Origin: Lachnospiraceae bacterium
GTDB taxonomy: Bacteria > Bacillota > Clostridia > Lachnospirales > Lachnospiraceae
DNA length: 64,000 nucleotides
Assembly (NCBI GenBank): GCA_910575475.1
Contig: CAJTGD010000001.1
Location: 124,001-188,000 of the forward strand
Reading direction: 5' to 3'
Part shown: piece after piece, positions 62,120-64,000 of the stretch
How the letters are laid out: every line of letters starts with the position of its first letter
Numbering within the stretch: the stretch's first letter is position 1
Translations under genes and position numbers: made by a program
Notes under the pieces: model-generated
The model's input: the letters and a program-made list of their open reading frames with translations, nothing else
Told to the model about the DNA's origin: nothing
Database searches by the model: none

Positions 62120-64000
62120 TCATTTCCTTCCGCAGCACTGCTTATACTTCTTGCCGCTGCCGCAGGGACACGGGTCGTTGGGATAGACCTTCTTCGTGTC
62201 ACGCCGCTTCGGGGCGCGCACCGCGCTGTCGTCCTTGTTGGTGCCGGTCACCTTAGCAACCTGCTCCCGCTCCACCTTCTGCTCTACCCGTACATGGAAC
62301 AGGGTACGGATGGTAATCTCGGCAATGGCATTGGTCATCTCGCCGAACATGTCATACCCCATCATCTTATACTCAACCAGTGGATCCCGCTGTCCATAAG
62401 CCTGCAGGCCGATTCCCTGACGGAGCTGGTCCATGTCGTCGATGTGATCCATCCATCTTCCGTCAATGGCCTTGAGCAGCACAACACGCTCCAATTCCCG
62501 GATATGCTCCGGCTCCGGGAACTCCGCTTCCTTCGCCTCATATGCCTTGACAGCCCGTTCCTTGAGCAGATGCTTCAGCTCCTTCTGCTGCATGTCCTCG
62601 ACTTCCTTTGCAGGCGGAAGCACAAGCTGCGGGATCACCCCATGGAGCGCCACATCCAGTCCGGCCAGATCCCACTCTTCCGAATCCACTTCCGCGGATA
62701 CATACCGGTCTACGGTATTCTCCACATACTCGGTGATCATGTTGTAAACCGTATCCCGCATGCTCTCTCCGTCCAGCACCCGGCGGCGTTCCCCGTAGAT
62801 GATCTCCCTCTGTTCATTCATGACCTGGTCATATTCCAGCAGGTTCTTACGGATTCCGAAATTGTTGCTCTCTATCTTCTTCTGCGCCTTCTCAATAGCG
62901 CTGGAAAGCATCTTATGCTCGATCTGTTCGTCCTCTTCCACGCCCAGCGTATTGAACACGCTCATCAGCTTCTCGGAACCGAACAGACGCAGCAGGTCAT
63001 CCTCCAGGGAAATGTAAAAGCGGGATTCTCCCGGGTCGCCCTGACGTCCGGAACGTCCCCGGAGCTGGTTGTCGATCCGCCTGGACTCGTGCCGCTCCGT
63101 ACCGATGATCTTCAATCCGCCGGCTGCCTTGGCCTCCTCGTCCAGCTTGATATCCGTACCGCGGCCTGCCATGTTGGTGGCGATGGTCACAGCCCCGTGC
63201 AGTCCGGCGTCCGCCACGATTTCCGCTTCCATCTCATGGAACTTGGCATTCAGGACATTGTGCTGGATTCCCTGCTTTTTCAGCATTTTGCTCAAAAGCT
63301 CCGATACCTCGATGGTAATGGTACCCACCAGAACCGGCTGTCCTTTGGCATGGGCTTCCTTGACCGCTTCCACGACTGCCCGGTACTTCCCTTCCTTCGT
63401 CTTATAGACCGCGTCGTCCAGATCCTTTCTCTGGACCGGAAGGTTGGTCGGGATCTCTACGACGTCCATCCCGTAAATATCCCGGAATTCCTTTTCCTCT
63501 GTCAGCGCGGTACCGGTCATACCGCTCTTCTTCTCGAATTTATTGAACAGATTCTGGAAGGTAATGGTGGCCAGGGTCTTGCTCTCCCGCCTGACCTTCA
63601 CATGCTCCTTCGCTTCAATGGCCTGATGGAGTCCGTCCGAATAGCGCCGTCCCGGCATGATACGTCCGGTAAATTCGTCAACGATGACCACCTCTCCTTC
63701 CGGGGTCACCACATAATCCTGGTCGCGGAACATCAGATTGTGCGCCCGCAGCGCAAGGATGATATTGTGCTGAACCTCTAAGTTCTCCGGATCGGCCAGG
63801 TTTTCCAGATGGAAGAACTTCTCCACCTTCTTCACACCGTCCTCGGTCAGGTTGACAGACTTTTCCTTTTCATTGACAATGTAATCTCCGGTCTCTTCGA
63901 TCTCCTCTCCCATGATGGCATTCATCTTGGAAAATTCGCCGCTGGCCTCGCCCCGCTCCAGCTGCCTTGCCAGGATATCGCAGGCTTCATAGAGCTTTGT
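62120..64000 (-). CDS. secA: SecA translocase ATPase, C-terminal part
   Basis: About 626 residues are in the window; the frame is open past base 64000 on the minus strand, so the N-terminal nucleotide-binding fold is missing. Visible: [20 protein letters not shown] (substrate cross-linking), [11 protein letters not shown], the second ATPase fold [14 protein letters not shown] and [20 protein letters not shown], the helical scaffold, and a C-terminal zinc motif [13 protein letters not shown] that binds SecB or phospholipid. It drives protein export through SecYEG. Confidence 0.97.
   Translation of the reverse strand, partial: TKLYEACDILARQLERGEASGEFSKMNAIMGEEIEETGDYIVNEKEKSVNLTEDGVKKVEKFFHLENLADPENLEVQHNIILALRAHNLMFRDQDYVVTPEGEVVIVDEFTGRIMPGRRYSDGLHQAIEAKEHVKVRRESKTLATITFQNLFNKFEKKSGMTGTALTEEKEFRDIYGMDVVEIPTNLPVQRKDLDDAVYKTKEGKYRAVVEAVKEAHAKGQPVLVGTITIEVSELLSKMLKKQGIQHNVLNAKFHEMEAEIVADAGLHGAVTIATNMAGRGTDIKLDEEAKAAGGLKIIGTERHESRRIDNQLRGRSGRQGDPGESRFYISLEDDLLRLFGSEKLMSVFNTLGVEEDEQIEHKMLSSAIEKAQKKIESNNFGIRKNLLEYDQVMNEQREIIYGERRRVLDGESMRDTVYNMITEYVENTVDRYVSAEVDSEEWDLAGLDVALHGVIPQLVLPPAKEVEDMQQKELKHLLKERAVKAYEAKEAEFPEPEHIRELERVVLLKAIDGRWMDHIDDMDQLRQGIGLQAYGQRDPLVEYKMMGYDMFGEMTNAIAEITIRTLFHVRVEQKVEREQVAKVTGTNKDDSAVRAPKRRDTKKVYPNDPCPCGSGKKYKQCCGRK

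Noticed and set aside
62294-63781. A 495-codon plus-strand frame opposite secA
   Set aside because: The secA frame carries all SecA motifs; the antisense frame has none and no ribosome site.

Overview
The window looks like chromosomal DNA of an anaerobic Clostridia, most likely a Lachnospiraceae relative. Reasons: the gene order secA-prfB-hom-apgM, ATP-type PckA, BlaI/BlaR1-type pairs, DUF4358/DUF5721/DUF1848 proteins, a CD1871A-type CXXC protein beside a 4Fe-4S membrane protein, strong AGGAGG ribosome sites with some TTG/GTG starts, and moderate G+C. The taxonomic call is inference from family content. Both ends cut genes: a response regulator on the left and secA on the right.

1-6.2 kb: a two-component system with a lipoprotein, an L,D-transpeptidase with a repeat-rich N-terminus, and a mazEF toxin-antitoxin pair whose promoter carries an exact direct repeat. 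6.2-11.4 kb: a YitT protein, then the de novo NAD operon nadA-nadB-nadC with its regulator niaR. 11.6-15.5 kb: an odd cluster of an orphan galactitol-type PTS IIB, a CofE-like protein and a YczE-like membrane protein, divergent from a LysR regulator. 15.5-16.2 kb: an unknown 142-aa protein behind a yybP-ykoY (manganese) riboswitch. 16.4-19.1 kb: an ECF Ni/Co importer (cbiM, cbiQ, cbiO). 19.4-20.5 kb: a receiver domain fused to a small alarmone synthetase.

20.6-31.6 kb: a NatAB-like ABC exporter, small regulators and membrane proteins, a frameshifted lipoprotein, a small MITE, a transmembrane Ser/Thr kinase divergent from a helix-turn-helix protein, a blaI-blaR1 operon and a PilZ protein. 31.7-37.5 kb: a 4Fe-4S membrane protein, then a decaying glycan-use locus (GPH transporter, GH5, AraC, GH30) in which consecutive genes have lost internal or N-terminal pieces. 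37.4-45 kb: an LspA-like protein, a zinc-ribbon protein, a subtilase, a ClpX variant, ligA and an rRNA pseudouridine synthase. 45-49.2 kb: an O-acylation module (SGNH, DUF4358, MBOAT, DHHW). 49.5-58.3 kb: small conserved proteins, pckA, azlCD, an HD protein, an AraC/GyrI regulator, a Nudix hydrolase and DUF1848. 58.3-64 kb: apgM-hom (threonine branch), prfB with its programmed frameshift, and partial secA.

Several short interspersed palindromic repeats occur in two or more copies; one encodes the C-terminus of CbiO and a MITE end supplies the stop codon of the kinase. No rRNA, tRNA, CRISPR array or intact IS transposase was recognised.
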